Under the pieces are notes generated by a model, which saw only the letters and a program-made list of their open reading frames with translations, was not told the DNA's origin and did not search any database. From Actinomyces culturomici (GTDB lineage Bacteria; Actinomycetota; Actinomycetes; Actinomycetales; Actinomycetaceae): DNA of 36,716 nucleotides. Position 1 is the first letter of the stretch; each line of letters begins with the position of its first letter. Of the stretch, positions 26,536-35,500 are shown in pieces. The stretch is taken from contig NZ_LS991316.1 in NCBI RefSeq assembly GCF_900499005.1, positions 699,213 to 735,928 of the forward strand, written 5' to 3'. Position numbers and translations under genes: made by a program.

Positions 26536-27558
26536 TCAATCGCGCGGGGGCGACTGGCCGCCGCTTCCGAGGCGGCCCGGAGTGTTCGGCTCGACGACCC
26601 AGTGGCCGTTGCGTCGCGCTCCGATTCGCCGGATACGACCCTCCTTCTTCAGTCGGGCGATGACGCGTTCGACCTGGCGCGCGCTCACGCCGACTGTCGT
26701 CGCGAGGGTCGCCATCGACATCGAGGGGTCCGCGCGAAGCTCACGGAGGATACGGGACGCGCTGTCACCGTCCCCTGGGTTCGGCTCGTCCGACCCGTCG
26801 ACGTCGACGAGCTCGCGCAACGAGGCGGCGAGCATCGAGAGCATGAATTCGACGAAGGTCGTCGCCTCCCCGGCGGCGTCGCTTCGGCGCAGCGCAGCGT
26901 AGTAGTCCTCCTGGTGATCCTTCACGACCGACTCGACGGGAAGCCAGGCGAAGAGGGGATTCCATCGCGCGAGGACGACCGTCTGCCAGAGCCGGCCCAT
27001 TCGACCGTTCCCGTCCCGGAAGGGGTGGATGAACTCGAATTCGTAGTGGAAGACGCACGAGGAGATGAGCGGGTGCGCGGCCGTCGTGCCCAGCCACTCG
27101 AGAAGGTCAGCCATCGCTGTACCGACGTATTTCGCGGGCGTGCCCGCGTGGATCAGCCGGTCGGAGTCGAAGACCCCGACGTTCGTACTCCGCAGGCGAC
27201 CCGCTTCGTCGACGAGGCCGCCCATGAGCATCCGGTGCGCGCGAAGGAGATCGTCGATCGCCACCGGATCGAAGGTCTCGAGTGCCTCGTAGGTATTGAT
27301 CGCGTTGCGCACCTCGAGAAGATCGCGCGGAGGCGCGAGGACCCGTCTCCCATCGAGAATCGCACTCACCTGGACGAGCGAGAGGGTGTTCGCCTCGATG
27401 GCGAGTGAGGAGTGGATCGTTCGGATGCGATTCTCGCGCCTCAACCGGGGACTGCGATCGAGGCGCCCGCGAGCATCGACGCGGCCGGCGAGCTCGCCGA
27501 TTTCGGCGACGAGCGAGACGATCGCATCGGTGAGGGACAAGGGCGGCTCATAGGTCAT
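26536..27558 (-). CDS. Fic-family AMP-transferase with C-terminal winged helix
   Basis: A 340-residue Fic protein. An inhibitory helix lies near the N-terminus (IHSSLAIEANTL, residues 48-59, with Glu55 as the blocking glutamate). The catalytic loop is HPFRDGNGRMGR (178-189, His178). Helices follow, then a winged-helix domain near residues 265-325 (SMATLATTVGVSARQVERVI, RLKKEGRIRRIG). Fic proteins of this layout transfer AMP to target proteins and many regulate themselves. The DNA-binding tail and the repeats over its start suggest autoregulation. I choose ATG 27558; an ATG 12 codons upstream would place the repeats inside the coding region. It stands alone between ileS and folC, with no antitoxin partner. 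Confidence 0.88.
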   Translation of the reverse strand: MTYEPPLSLTDAIVSLVAEIGELAGRVDARGRLDRSPRLRRENRIRTIHSSLAIEANTLSLVQVSAILDGRRVLAPPRDLLEVRNAINTYEALETFDPVAIDDLLRAHRMLMGGLVDEAGRLRSTNVGVFDSDRLIHAGTPAKYVGTAMADLLEWLGTTAAHPLISSCVFHYEFEFIHPFRDGNGRMGRLWQTVVLARWNPLFAWLPVESVVKDHQEDYYAALRRSDAAGEATTFVEFMLSMLAASLRELVDVDGSDEPNPGDGDSASRILRELRADPSMSMATLATTVGVSARQVERVIARLKKEGRIRRIGARRNGHWVVEPNTPGRLGSGGQSPPRD

Positions 27559-27587
27559 ACCGACATTATTCCGACAGTATTCCGACA
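27555..27587. repeat. three tandem 11-bp repeats over the fic start
   Basis: Three consecutive 11-base units on the plus strand: TCATACCGACA, TTATTCCGACA and GTATTCCGACA (27555-27565, 27566-27576, 27577-27587). The fic ATG lies within the first of these. A period of one helical turn is typical of sites bound by a protein in tandem, and the -10-like AATAAT on the minus strand is also within them. Confidence 0.75.
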
Positions 27588-27700
27588 TGCGCATACGGAT
27601 GCTCTATGGAACATCATCGCGCGCATGACTGCATGACCGTCAGCGCACGCCTTCGCCGGGGAGGGCGCCGGCCCGCGGAGCCCGATCGGGCACGCCCGAG

Positions 27701-27706
27701 TAGACT
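27701..27706 (+). promoter_or_regulatory. possible -10 of folC
   Basis: TAGACT, about 65 bases before the folC start, in the actinobacterial style. A -35 is not evident. The palindrome CCCGATCGGG precedes it (27681-27690). Confidence 0.4.
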
Positions 27707-27770
27707 GGGCGACTGCCGTTTCCCCGCCGGGAAAACGCGCCGCCCCGCCCTCGTCGATCAGGAGGCCCCC

Positions 27771-29462
27771 ATGGCGAATGACCACCCCGCGTTCTTCGGG
27801 AACGACGCCGAGCCCGCCCACGAGCCCGGTGCCATCCCCGCCGACCTCCTCCCGTACCTCGAGGCGGCTGACGCTCCCGACGAGCTCGCCCTGACGGACG
27901 TCACCGGGCAGAGCGACGAGGATGAGGCCGAGGACGAGCGGACCGCGGCCCTGCGCGCGCTCGTCGAGTCGTCCCTGCTCCTCGGGCCCGACCCCTCGAT
28001 TCTCGCCGAGATCGAGGACGACGAGGTCGACGACGAATTCTCCGAGGACGCCGCTGCGGCCCGCGCCGAGCGGGAGAGAGCCGCACACGACGCGGCCCTC
28101 GAGGCCGCCGCCGACTCCGTCGCCCTCGACGAGCGGGTCGCCTCGATCTACGACGCGATCGTCGCGCGCGCACCCGAGCACAAGTTCGACCCGACCGTCG
28201 ACCGCGTCCGCGCGGTCCTCGACATCCTCGGCGATCCCCAGAACTCCTACCCCTCCGTCCACATCACCGGGACGAACGGGAAGACCTCGTCCGCGCGGAT
28301 GATCGACGCGATGCTCACCGCCTTCGGCGTGCGCACCGGCAGATTCACGAGCCCCCACCTCATCGACGTGCGCGAGCGGATCTCCCTCGAGGGCGCGCCG
28401 ATCTCGCGCGAGGGCTTCGTCGCGGCGTGGGAGGACGTCGCCCCCTACATCGAGATGATCGACGAGAAGTCGCTCGCCGAGGGCGGTCCCCGCCTCTCCT
28501 TCTTCGAGGTCTTCACCGTCATGGCCTTCGCTGCCTTCGCCGACCACCCCGTCGACGCCGCGGTCGTCGAGGTCGGGATGGGCGGCCTCTGGGACGCGAC
28601 GAACACGATGGACGCCGGAGTATCCGTGATCATGCCGATCGACCTCGACCACACCAAGTGGCTCGGCTCTTCGATCCGCGAGATCGCGACCGAGAAGGCG
28701 GGGATCATCAAGCCCGGGCAGATCTGCGTCATCGCCGCCCAGCCCGAAGAGGCACTCGACGTGCTCCTCGAGCGGGCCCGCGAGGTCGACGCGATCGTGC
28801 GGCTCGAGGGCCGCGACTTCGAGGTCCTCGACCGGCAGATGGGGGTCGGCGGTCAACTCGTCACGATTCGGACGCCCGCCGCGACCTACGCCGACGTCTT
28901 CGTCCCGCTCTTCGGCGAGCACCAGGCCCACAACGCCGCCGCCGCCCTCGTCGCCGTCGAGGCGTTCATGGGCGGGCGCGAGCTCGACGGGGCGACGGTC
29001 GAGCGCGGCATGATGGCCGCGACCTCGCCCGGGCGCCTCCAAGTCGTCCGCACCTCTCCGACGATCCTCGTCGACGCCGCCCACAACCCGGCGGGCGCCC
29101 GCGTCCTCGCCGACGCGCTCGAGGACGCGTTCCCCTTCAAGCACGTCGTCGGCGTCTACTCGGCGATGGGCGACAAGGACATCGAATCCGTGCTCGCCGA
29201 GATGGAGCCGCGGCTCGACTCGCTCGTCGTCACCTCGATGCCGGGGGAGCGGGCCGCGACCCTCGAAACGCTCGAGGAGATCGCCCGGGACGTCTTCGGG
29301 CCCGACCGGGTCGAGGCGCGCGACGACCTCGCCGAGGCCGTCGACCGGGCCGCCGAGCTCGCCGAGGCGACGACCGACCCCGCGGACCGCGCCGGAGTCG
29401 TCGTCTTCGGGTCGGTCGTTCTTGCAGGGCGCATGCTCGAAGTTGCAGGCATTCGTCCATAG
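27771..29462 (+). CDS. folC: bifunctional folylpolyglutamate/dihydrofolate synthase with acidic N-terminal extension
   Basis: A 563-residue FolC; the usual length is about 430-450. It joins glutamate to folates and dihydropteroate. The Mur-ligase-like core has the P-loop ITGTNGKTSSARM (about 164-176), VEVGMGGLWDATN, DHTKWLGSS and EKAGIIKPGQ, and the C-terminal domain begins at LVDAAHNPAGARVLADAL. Before the core lies a ~120-residue extension rich in Asp, Glu and Ala (SDEDEAEDERTAALRALV, EIEDDEVDDEFSED), predicted helical or disordered, with no domain I know. ATG 27771 follows AGGAGG. The frame is open further upstream without a ribosome site. Confidence 0.93.
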   Translation: MANDHPAFFGNDAEPAHEPGAIPADLLPYLEAADAPDELALTDVTGQSDEDEAEDERTAALRALVESSLLLGPDPSILAEIEDDEVDDEFSEDAAAARAERERAAHDAALEAAADSVALDERVASIYDAIVARAPEHKFDPTVDRVRAVLDILGDPQNSYPSVHITGTNGKTSSARMIDAMLTAFGVRTGRFTSPHLIDVRERISLEGAPISREGFVAAWEDVAPYIEMIDEKSLAEGGPRLSFFEVFTVMAFAAFADHPVDAAVVEVGMGGLWDATNTMDAGVSVIMPIDLDHTKWLGSSIREIATEKAGIIKPGQICVIAAQPEEALDVLLERAREVDAIVRLEGRDFEVLDRQMGVGGQLVTIRTPAATYADVFVPLFGEHQAHNAAAALVAVEAFMGGRELDGATVERGMMAATSPGRLQVVRTSPTILVDAAHNPAGARVLADALEDAFPFKHVVGVYSAMGDKDIESVLAEMEPRLDSLVVTSMPGERAATLETLEEIARDVFGPDRVEARDDLAEAVDRAAELAEATTDPADRAGVVVFGSVVLAGRMLEVAGIRP

Positions 29463-29555
29463 AACGCGATGATCTGCCGTTTCCGGTAGTGGACGGGCGG
29501 TCGAGGTGGCACCATTGGCGCTGAGTCGACCACTCGCCAGATGCAAGGAGGCACC

Positions 29556-30548
29556 ATGAAGAAGCTGGTCAACGACGTTCACAACGTCGTCAAGGAAACC
29601 CTGGAGGGCTTCGCCCTCGCCCACGCCGATCTCGTCGAGGTCCACCTCGACCCCGATTACGTCACCCGCGCCACCCCGAAGGCCGAGGGCAAGGTCGGCA
29701 TCATCTCCGGCGGCGGCTCCGGACACGAGCCCCTCCACGCCGGATTTGTCGGCCTCGGCATGCTCGACGCCGCCGTCCCCGGCGCCGTCTTCACCTCGCC
29801 GACCCCCGACCCGATCCTTGAGGCCACGAAGGCCGCCGACCACGGCGCCGGCGTCCTCCACATCGTGAAGAACTACACCGGTGACGTCCTCAACTTCGAG
29901 ACGGCCGCCGAGATGGCCGAGATGGAGGAAATCGAGGTCCGCTCCGTCGTCGTCAACGACGACGTCGCCGTCGAGGACTCCCTCTACACCGCGGGCCGTC
30001 GCGGCGTCGCCGGCACGATCTTCGTCGAGAAGCTCGCGGGCGCCGCCGCCGAGCGCGGCGACGACCTCGACGCCGTCACCGCCGTCGCCGAGCGCGTGAA
30101 CTCCGAGATGCGGTCGATGGGCCTTGCCCTCGGCCCCTGCACCGTCCCGCACGCCGGCAAGCCCTCCTTCGAGCTCGGCGACGACGAGATCGAGCTCGGC
30201 ATCGGCATCCACGGCGAGCCCGGCTACCGCCGCGGCGCGATGGAGCCCGCCGACGCGCTCATCGAGGAGCTCTACACGAAGGTCCGCGACGACCTCGCCC
30301 TCAAGGCCGGCGAGCGCGTCATCACCCTCGTCAACGGCATGGGCGGCACGCCCTCGTCCGAGCTCTACATCTGCCACCGCCGCCTCGCGCAGCTGCTCGA
30401 GGCCGACGGCGTGGAGATCGCCCGCTCGATGGTGGGCAACTACGTGACGAGCCTCGAGATGCCGGGCGTGTCGGTGACGCTCCTGCGCGTCGACGACGAG
30501 CTCCTCGACCTGTTCGACGCGCCGGTGGCCACACCGGCCTGGAAGTGA
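29556..30548 (+). CDS. dhaK: dihydroxyacetone kinase, subunit DhaK
   Basis: A 330-residue subunit that binds dihydroxyacetone covalently. GGGSGHEPLHAGFVG is the substrate-loop hallmark, and the His of GIGIHGEPGYRR is the residue that forms the hemiaminal with the substrate. Start ATG 29556 with AAGGAGG six bases upstream. First gene of dhaKLM. With the phosphotransferase subunits that follow, it makes dihydroxyacetone phosphate using phosphoenolpyruvate. Links to glycerol use make sense beside the glpC gene elsewhere in the window. The 93 bases before it show no definite promoter. Confidence 0.95.
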   Translation: MKKLVNDVHNVVKETLEGFALAHADLVEVHLDPDYVTRATPKAEGKVGIISGGGSGHEPLHAGFVGLGMLDAAVPGAVFTSPTPDPILEATKAADHGAGVLHIVKNYTGDVLNFETAAEMAEMEEIEVRSVVVNDDVAVEDSLYTAGRRGVAGTIFVEKLAGAAAERGDDLDAVTAVAERVNSEMRSMGLALGPCTVPHAGKPSFELGDDEIELGIGIHGEPGYRRGAMEPADALIEELYTKVRDDLALKAGERVITLVNGMGGTPSSELYICHRRLAQLLEADGVEIARSMVGNYVTSLEMPGVSVTLLRVDDELLDLFDAPVATPAWK

Positions 30549-30556
30549 GGACCCCT

Positions 30557-31189
30557 ATGGCACTGGACGCCGCATGGGCGAACCGTTGGATGACGCTCAC
30601 GCGCGAGGCGATCGCCGAGCAGCGCGAGTACCTCATCGACCTCGACCGTCAGATCGGCGACGGCGACCACGGGGAGAATCTCGACAGAGGATTCACGCAG
30701 GTCGTCGCCGCTCTTGAGGCGAAGCCCGCCGAGAGCGTGCAGGATGTCCTCAAGGTCGTCGCCAAGACGCTGATGTCGACGGTCGGCGGGGCCGCCGGGC
30801 CGCTCTACGGCACCGCGTTCCTCCGCGCTGCGAAGGCCGCCGCCTCCGAGCCCGTCGACGCCGTGGGCGCCTCCGCCCTCGTCGCCGCCGCCCTCGAGGG
30901 CATCCAAGCGCGTGGCAAGGCCGAGCGCGGCGAGAAGACGATGGTCGACGCGTGGGGCCCGGCCTCCGACGCCGCGAAGGCGGCCGCGGAGTCCGGCTCC
31001 GAGCCACTCGAGGTGCTGAGGGCCGCCGCTCTCGCCGCCTCCGAGGGCGCCGCCGCCACCGAGCCGCTCCAGGCGACGAAGGGGCGCGCGTCCTACCTCG
31101 GGGAGCGCTCGAAGGGCCACCTCGACCCGGGCGCCGTCTCCTCGTCGATCATCCTCGCCAAGGCCGTCGAAGCGGCCGAGGAGGCCTGA
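30557..31189 (+). CDS. dhaL: dihydroxyacetone kinase, subunit DhaL
   Basis: A 210-residue ADP-binding subunit. The metal/nucleotide loop is DRQIGDGDHGENLDRGF and the second motif is GGAAGPLYGTAFLRAA; KGRASYLGERSKGHLDPGA closes the family pattern. ADP stays bound as a cofactor and is rephosphorylated by DhaM. I use ATG 30557 because GTGAGG lies at good spacing. A GTG at 30545 overlapping the dhaK stop would add four residues. It shares one base with the dhaM start. Confidence 0.95.
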   Translation: MALDAAWANRWMTLTREAIAEQREYLIDLDRQIGDGDHGENLDRGFTQVVAALEAKPAESVQDVLKVVAKTLMSTVGGAAGPLYGTAFLRAAKAAASEPVDAVGASALVAAALEGIQARGKAERGEKTMVDAWGPASDAAKAAAESGSEPLEVLRAAALAASEGAAATEPLQATKGRASYLGERSKGHLDPGAVSSSIILAKAVEAAEEA

Positions 31190-31893
31190 TGCCGCGCGTC
31201 GCATTCGTCATCGCCTCGCACTCCGACCTCCTCGCCCGAGGGGTCGTCGAACTCGCCTCCCAGATGGCACCGGACGTCCGCTTCGAGGCGGCCGGCGGCA
31301 CCGACGACGGCGGGATCGGCACGTCCTACGACAAGATCGACGCGGCCGTCGAGGCCGCGCTCGAGTCGGTCGGACGCGACGAGGGCGCGGGCGTCGTCAT
31401 CCTCACCGACCTCGGGTCGGCGACCATGACGGTTGAAGCGGTGCTCGACTTCGCCGACGATCCCGACCACCTCGTGTTCGTCGACGCCCCCGTCGTCGAG
31501 GGGACGATCGCCGCGTCGGTGCGCGCCCAGCTCGGGGACTCCCTCGGGCAGGTCGTCGCCGCCGCGCGCGGGGTCTGCGCCCCGGTGCCCGAGGCGTCCG
31601 CGGCCGCGCCGCTCCACCCCGAGCCGACCGCCTCGACGGGCGATGACGAGGTCGTGGCCACGGCCGTCGTCGCGGATCCTGCGGGCCTCCATGCCCGCCC
31701 GGCCGCCCTCCTCGCGAGGGTCGCCGGCGGATTCGACGCCGAGGTCCTCCTCGACGGCGCCGACGCCGGCTCGGTCCTCGAGCTCATGGCGCTCGGCGTC
31801 AAGCAAGGGCAGACCGTGACGCTCCGCGCCTCCGGACCCGAGGCGGCGGAGGCCCTCAAGGCCGTCGTCGACACCCTCGAATCCGCCGAATAG
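31189..31893 (+). CDS. dhaM: DhaM, EIIA-HPr fusion phosphotransferase subunit of dihydroxyacetone kinase
   Basis: A 234-residue protein with an EIIA-mannose-type domain (His11 in FVIASHSDLLARG; TDLGSATMTVEAVL). A linker follows, then an HPr-like domain (about 155-234) with His168 in DPAGLHARPAALLA and GVKQGQTVTLRASG. It passes phosphate from the PTS to DhaL-ADP. E. coli DhaM also has an EI domain; it is absent here, so phosphate must come from the general EI. A one-base overlap with dhaL shows coupling. Confidence 0.93.
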   Translation: MPRVAFVIASHSDLLARGVVELASQMAPDVRFEAAGGTDDGGIGTSYDKIDAAVEAALESVGRDEGAGVVILTDLGSATMTVEAVLDFADDPDHLVFVDAPVVEGTIAASVRAQLGDSLGQVVAAARGVCAPVPEASAAAPLHPEPTASTGDDEVVATAVVADPAGLHARPAALLARVAGGFDAEVLLDGADAGSVLELMALGVKQGQTVTLRASGPEAAEALKAVVDTLESAE

Positions 31894-31906
31894 TTGCACC
31901 ACGGAA

Positions 31907-31935
31907 GGGCCCGCGTCCAGCCCGGACGCGGGCCC
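31907..31935 (+). terminator. dhaKLM terminator
   Basis: A perfect 12-bp stem (31907-31918 with 31924-31935), loop agccc, followed by CTTTCC, 14 bases after the dhaM stop. Confidence 0.85.
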
Positions 31936-31969
31936 CTTTCCCGGGCTCGCGTCGCGGACTTTCGTCCCG

Positions 31970-31975
31970 TATGAT
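31970..31975 (+). promoter_or_regulatory. probable -10 of ndk
   Basis: TATGAT about 48 bases before the ndk ATG, downstream of the dha terminator. No clear -35. Confidence 0.5.
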
Positions 31976-32022
31976 CGGCGCGATTCGAACTGAAGAAATC
32001 ACTACTACTGGAAGGTGGGACG

Positions 32023-32481
32023 ATGCCGACCCCTGACCTCCTCGACTCGAACAAGGAACACACGCTCGTCCTCGTCAAGCCCGACGGGTTCGCCCGCGGA
32101 CTCACCGGCGAGGTCCTCCGCCGCATCGAGGCGAAGGGCTACGTCCTCAAGGGCCTCAAGATCAAGAAGGCATCGAAGGAGCTCCTCGAGGAGCACTACG
32201 CCGAGCACCGCGAGCAGCACTTCTTCAAGCCGATGGTGGAGTTCATGGCCTCGGGTCCGCTCGTCGCCGTCGTCGTCGAAGGAGACCGGGTCATCGAGGG
32301 CATGCGGATCCTCATGGGCACGACCAACCCGACTCTCGCGGCCCCCGGAACCATCCGCGGCGACCTCGGGCGCGATTGGGGCTCGAACCACGTGGAGAAC
32401 GTCGTCCACGGATCCGATTCCCCGACCTCGGCCGAGCGCGAGATCGCTTTGTGGTTCCCGGAGCTCGTCTACCACGACTGA
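32023..32481 (+). CDS. ndk: nucleoside diphosphate kinase
   Basis: A 152-residue enzyme that balances nucleoside triphosphates by phosphate transfer through His129 (NVVHGSDS). Other hallmarks are TLVLVKPDGFARGLTGEVL, MRILMGTTNPTLAAPGTIRGD and the end SAEREIALWFPEL. An N-terminal addition of ~12 residues precedes the usual start of the fold. ATG 32023 follows AAGGTGGG. Monocistronic between two hairpins. Confidence 0.96.
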   Translation: MPTPDLLDSNKEHTLVLVKPDGFARGLTGEVLRRIEAKGYVLKGLKIKKASKELLEEHYAEHREQHFFKPMVEFMASGPLVAVVVEGDRVIEGMRILMGTTNPTLAAPGTIRGDLGRDWGSNHVENVVHGSDSPTSAEREIALWFPELVYHD

Positions 32482-32525
32482 TGAACCCCCGGGGGAGGCG
32501 AATCCCCCGATCCGGGCCGATCGTG

Positions 32526-32556
32526 AAGCGGCGCCCGCACCGTGCGGGCGCCGCTT
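32526..32556 (+). terminator. ndk terminator
   Basis: A 13-bp stem (32526-32538 with 32544-32556) with loop accgt and a short T-run in CGCTTTCC. It lies 44 bases beyond the ndk stop and only 19 bases before the smc start. Confidence 0.8.
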
Positions 32557-32562
32557 TCCACG

Positions 32563-32568
32563 TATTCT
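32563..32568 (+). promoter_or_regulatory. -10 of smc giving a leaderless transcript
   Basis: TATTCT lies six bases before the GTG start of smc, just after the ndk terminator. Transcription would begin at or beside the GTG, and no ribosome site exists in the gap, so translation is probably leaderless. Confidence 0.5.
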
Positions 32569-32574
32569 TGGCCC

Positions 32575-35500
32575 GTGCACCTCAAGACCCTGTCGCTCCG
32601 CGGCTTCAAGTCGTTCGCGAGCGCAACGACGCTCCGGCTCGAGCCGGGCATCACGTGCGTCGTCGGGCCGAACGGTTCGGGGAAGTCGAACGTCGTCGAC
32701 GCCCTCGCCTGGGTAATGGGGGAGCAGGGCGCGAAGTCGCTCCGCGGCTCGAACATGTCGGACGTCATCTTCGCGGGCACCTCGGGCCGCCCGGCGCTCG
32801 GTCGCGCCCAGGTGGACCTTACGATCGACAACTCCGACGGGGTCCTGCCGATCGACTACACCGAGGTGACGATCACCCGGACGCTCTTCCGGGGCGGTGG
32901 CTCTGAGTACGCGATCAACGGGACGCCCGCCCGCCTTCTCGACATCCAAGAGCTCCTCTCCGACACCGGCATGGGGCGTCAGATGCACGTCATCGTCGGG
33001 CAGGGCCGCCTCGACTCGATCCTCCAGGCGACGCCCGAGGAGCGGCGCGGTTTCATCGAAGAGGCCGCCGGAGTGCTCAAGCACCGCCGCCGCAAGGAGC
33101 GGGCGCTGCGGAAGCTCGCCGACATGGACGCGAACCTCGTCCGCGTCCTCGACCTCACCCAGGAGATCCACCGTCAACTCGGTCCGCTTGCCCGCCAGGC
33201 GCGCACCGCCCGCAAGGCCTCGCTCATCCAGGCCCGCGTGCGCGACGCGAGGGCGCGCCTCCTCGCCGACGACCTCGTGAATGCGCGCGAGCGCCTCGCC
33301 GCCCAGTCGGCCTCCGACCAGCGACTCGCCGAGCGGCGCGCCGCGATCGAGACGGCGATGGAGTCGATCCAGGGCGAGATCCGCGCCCTCGAGGAGCGCG
33401 AATCCGCCCTCGTCCCCGCCCTCGAGCGCGCGAACCGCCAGTGGCAGGAGATCACCGCGCTCCACGAGCGGCTGCGCGGCGCCCTGAGGACCGCCGAGGA
33501 GCGCGTCCGCCACCACTCGCGCGCCGAATCCGCGCCCGAGGGCGAAGATCCCGACGTCCTCGACGCCCGCGCGAAAGAGGCCGGTGAGGAGGACGGACGC
33601 CTGCTCGAGGAGGTCGACCGCGCGCAGATGGCCCTCACCGCGCTCGTGCGCGAGAAGGACGAGGCCGAGGCCGAGGACGAGAAGGCGGCCTTGGAACTCG
33701 CCCGAGTCAACCGGGTCCTCGCCGATCATCGCGAGCGGATCGCCCGACTCACCGGCGACGTCGGAAGCGCCAGAACCCGCCTGGAGGCCGCCGAGAACGA
33801 GGCCGAGCGCTCGGCCCGCGCCGCCGCCGAGGCCGACGAGCGCGCGAAGGCCGCCGAAGCGGCACTCGCCGAGGCGCCCGAACCCGAGCAGTCGATCGGG
33901 GGAGCGGGGGAGGCCCATCAGAGGGCCGTCGCCGCGCGCGACGCCGCTCGTGCGAAGGTGGACGAGCTCCTCGTCGCCGAGCGCGAGGCGCGCGCCGACC
34001 GCGCCCACTGGGAGGCGCGCCGCGACGCCCTCGCTCAATCCCTCGTCCGCGACGATGACACCGCTCACCTCATCGGGAGAGACGGCGTCCTCGGCGCGGT
34101 GCAGGACCTTCTCCGCGCGGACAAGGGCGCCGAGAACGCGCTCGCCGCCCTCCTCGCGCCCTTCGCGGACGCCGTGCTCGTCGACTCGCTCGACACGGCT
34201 TCCAGCGAGGTCGCGCGCGCCGAGAAGTCCGGCGCGGGCCAGATCCGCATGGTCGTGTCGTCCGCCGTGTCCTCCTCGGTCGGCAAGGACGGGGCCGGAC
34301 GCCCCGATGGAACCGCTCCCGCCGGATCGGCCTGGGCCCTCGACCTCGTCGATGCGCAGGCTCCGCTGACCGCGCCGCTCGCACAGCTTCTCGCTGGCGC
34401 CGTCGTCGCCGATGACCTCGAGGCGGCGCGCGAGGCCCTCGCCGACGAGCGCGTCGTCGTCGCCGCGACGCGCTCCGGTTCCGTCCTCCGTCGCGCCTCC
34501 GTCGTCGGCTCGGGCACGCCGACGGACTCCCTCCTCGCCTTGCGCTCCCAGCACGACGACGCCGCCGCGCGGGCCGAGGCCGCCGCCTCCCGTGCGCTCA
34601 AGGTCGACGCCGAGCTCGCCGAAGCGAACGCGGTCCTCGACGCGGCGATCCGCGGGGCGAACGACGCCCTGCGGGCCCTGCGCGCCGAGGACGCCGAGAA
34701 GGCGAAGGCCGCCCAGGAAGCCGCCCGCCTCCACTCCGCCGTGCAGGCCGCGAAGGCCGAAGCCGAGCGCGCCGCGTCGACCGCCCGCAAGGCCGTCGAC
34801 CACGTCGAATGGGCGCGCGAGCGCGTCGCGGAGGCCGCCGCCCGCCTCGAGGAGTCGAACGGGACCGGGCCGTCCGAGGACCTCGACGCCGCGAAGCTCC
34901 GGGCGGAGAAGGCACAGACCGGAGCCCGCGCGGCCCGCGAAGCGGAGACGAACGGGCGCCTCGCGCTGCGCGCCCTCGAGGAGCGCTCCCGCCAGGCGCA
35001 GTCCCGCGCCCGGAACCTCCGGGCCACCGCCGCGAAGGAGCGCGACGACCGGCGCCGCCACGCCGAACGAGAGGCCCGCCGGCTGCGCGCCCTCGACGCC
35101 GCGAAGGAACTCGAACGCGATGCCCGTCTCGGCGTGGAAGCCGCGGCGAAGGCTCTCGAGGAGGCCGTCTCCGCGCGCTCCGGCGACGAGGAGGCGCGCC
35201 GCGACATCGCCGAGGCTCTTTCAGGGGCGCGCAAACGACTCGAAACGGCGCGCGCCGAGTACGCCGAGGCGACCGGTGCCGCCCAGCGCGACGAGATCGC
35301 GCGCACGCAGCTCCAGCTGCGCGTCGAGGACTTCGAACGGCGCGCCCTCGAGGATCTCTCGCTCGAGCCTGACGCCCTCGTCGAGGAATTCGGGCCGCAC
35401 ACCCTTGTTCCGCGCTTCCCCTCCGAACCCGATGAGGAGATCGAGGCGAACGCCGATCCCTTCATCCGCTCCGAGCAAGAGCGCGCGCTGGAAAAGGCAT

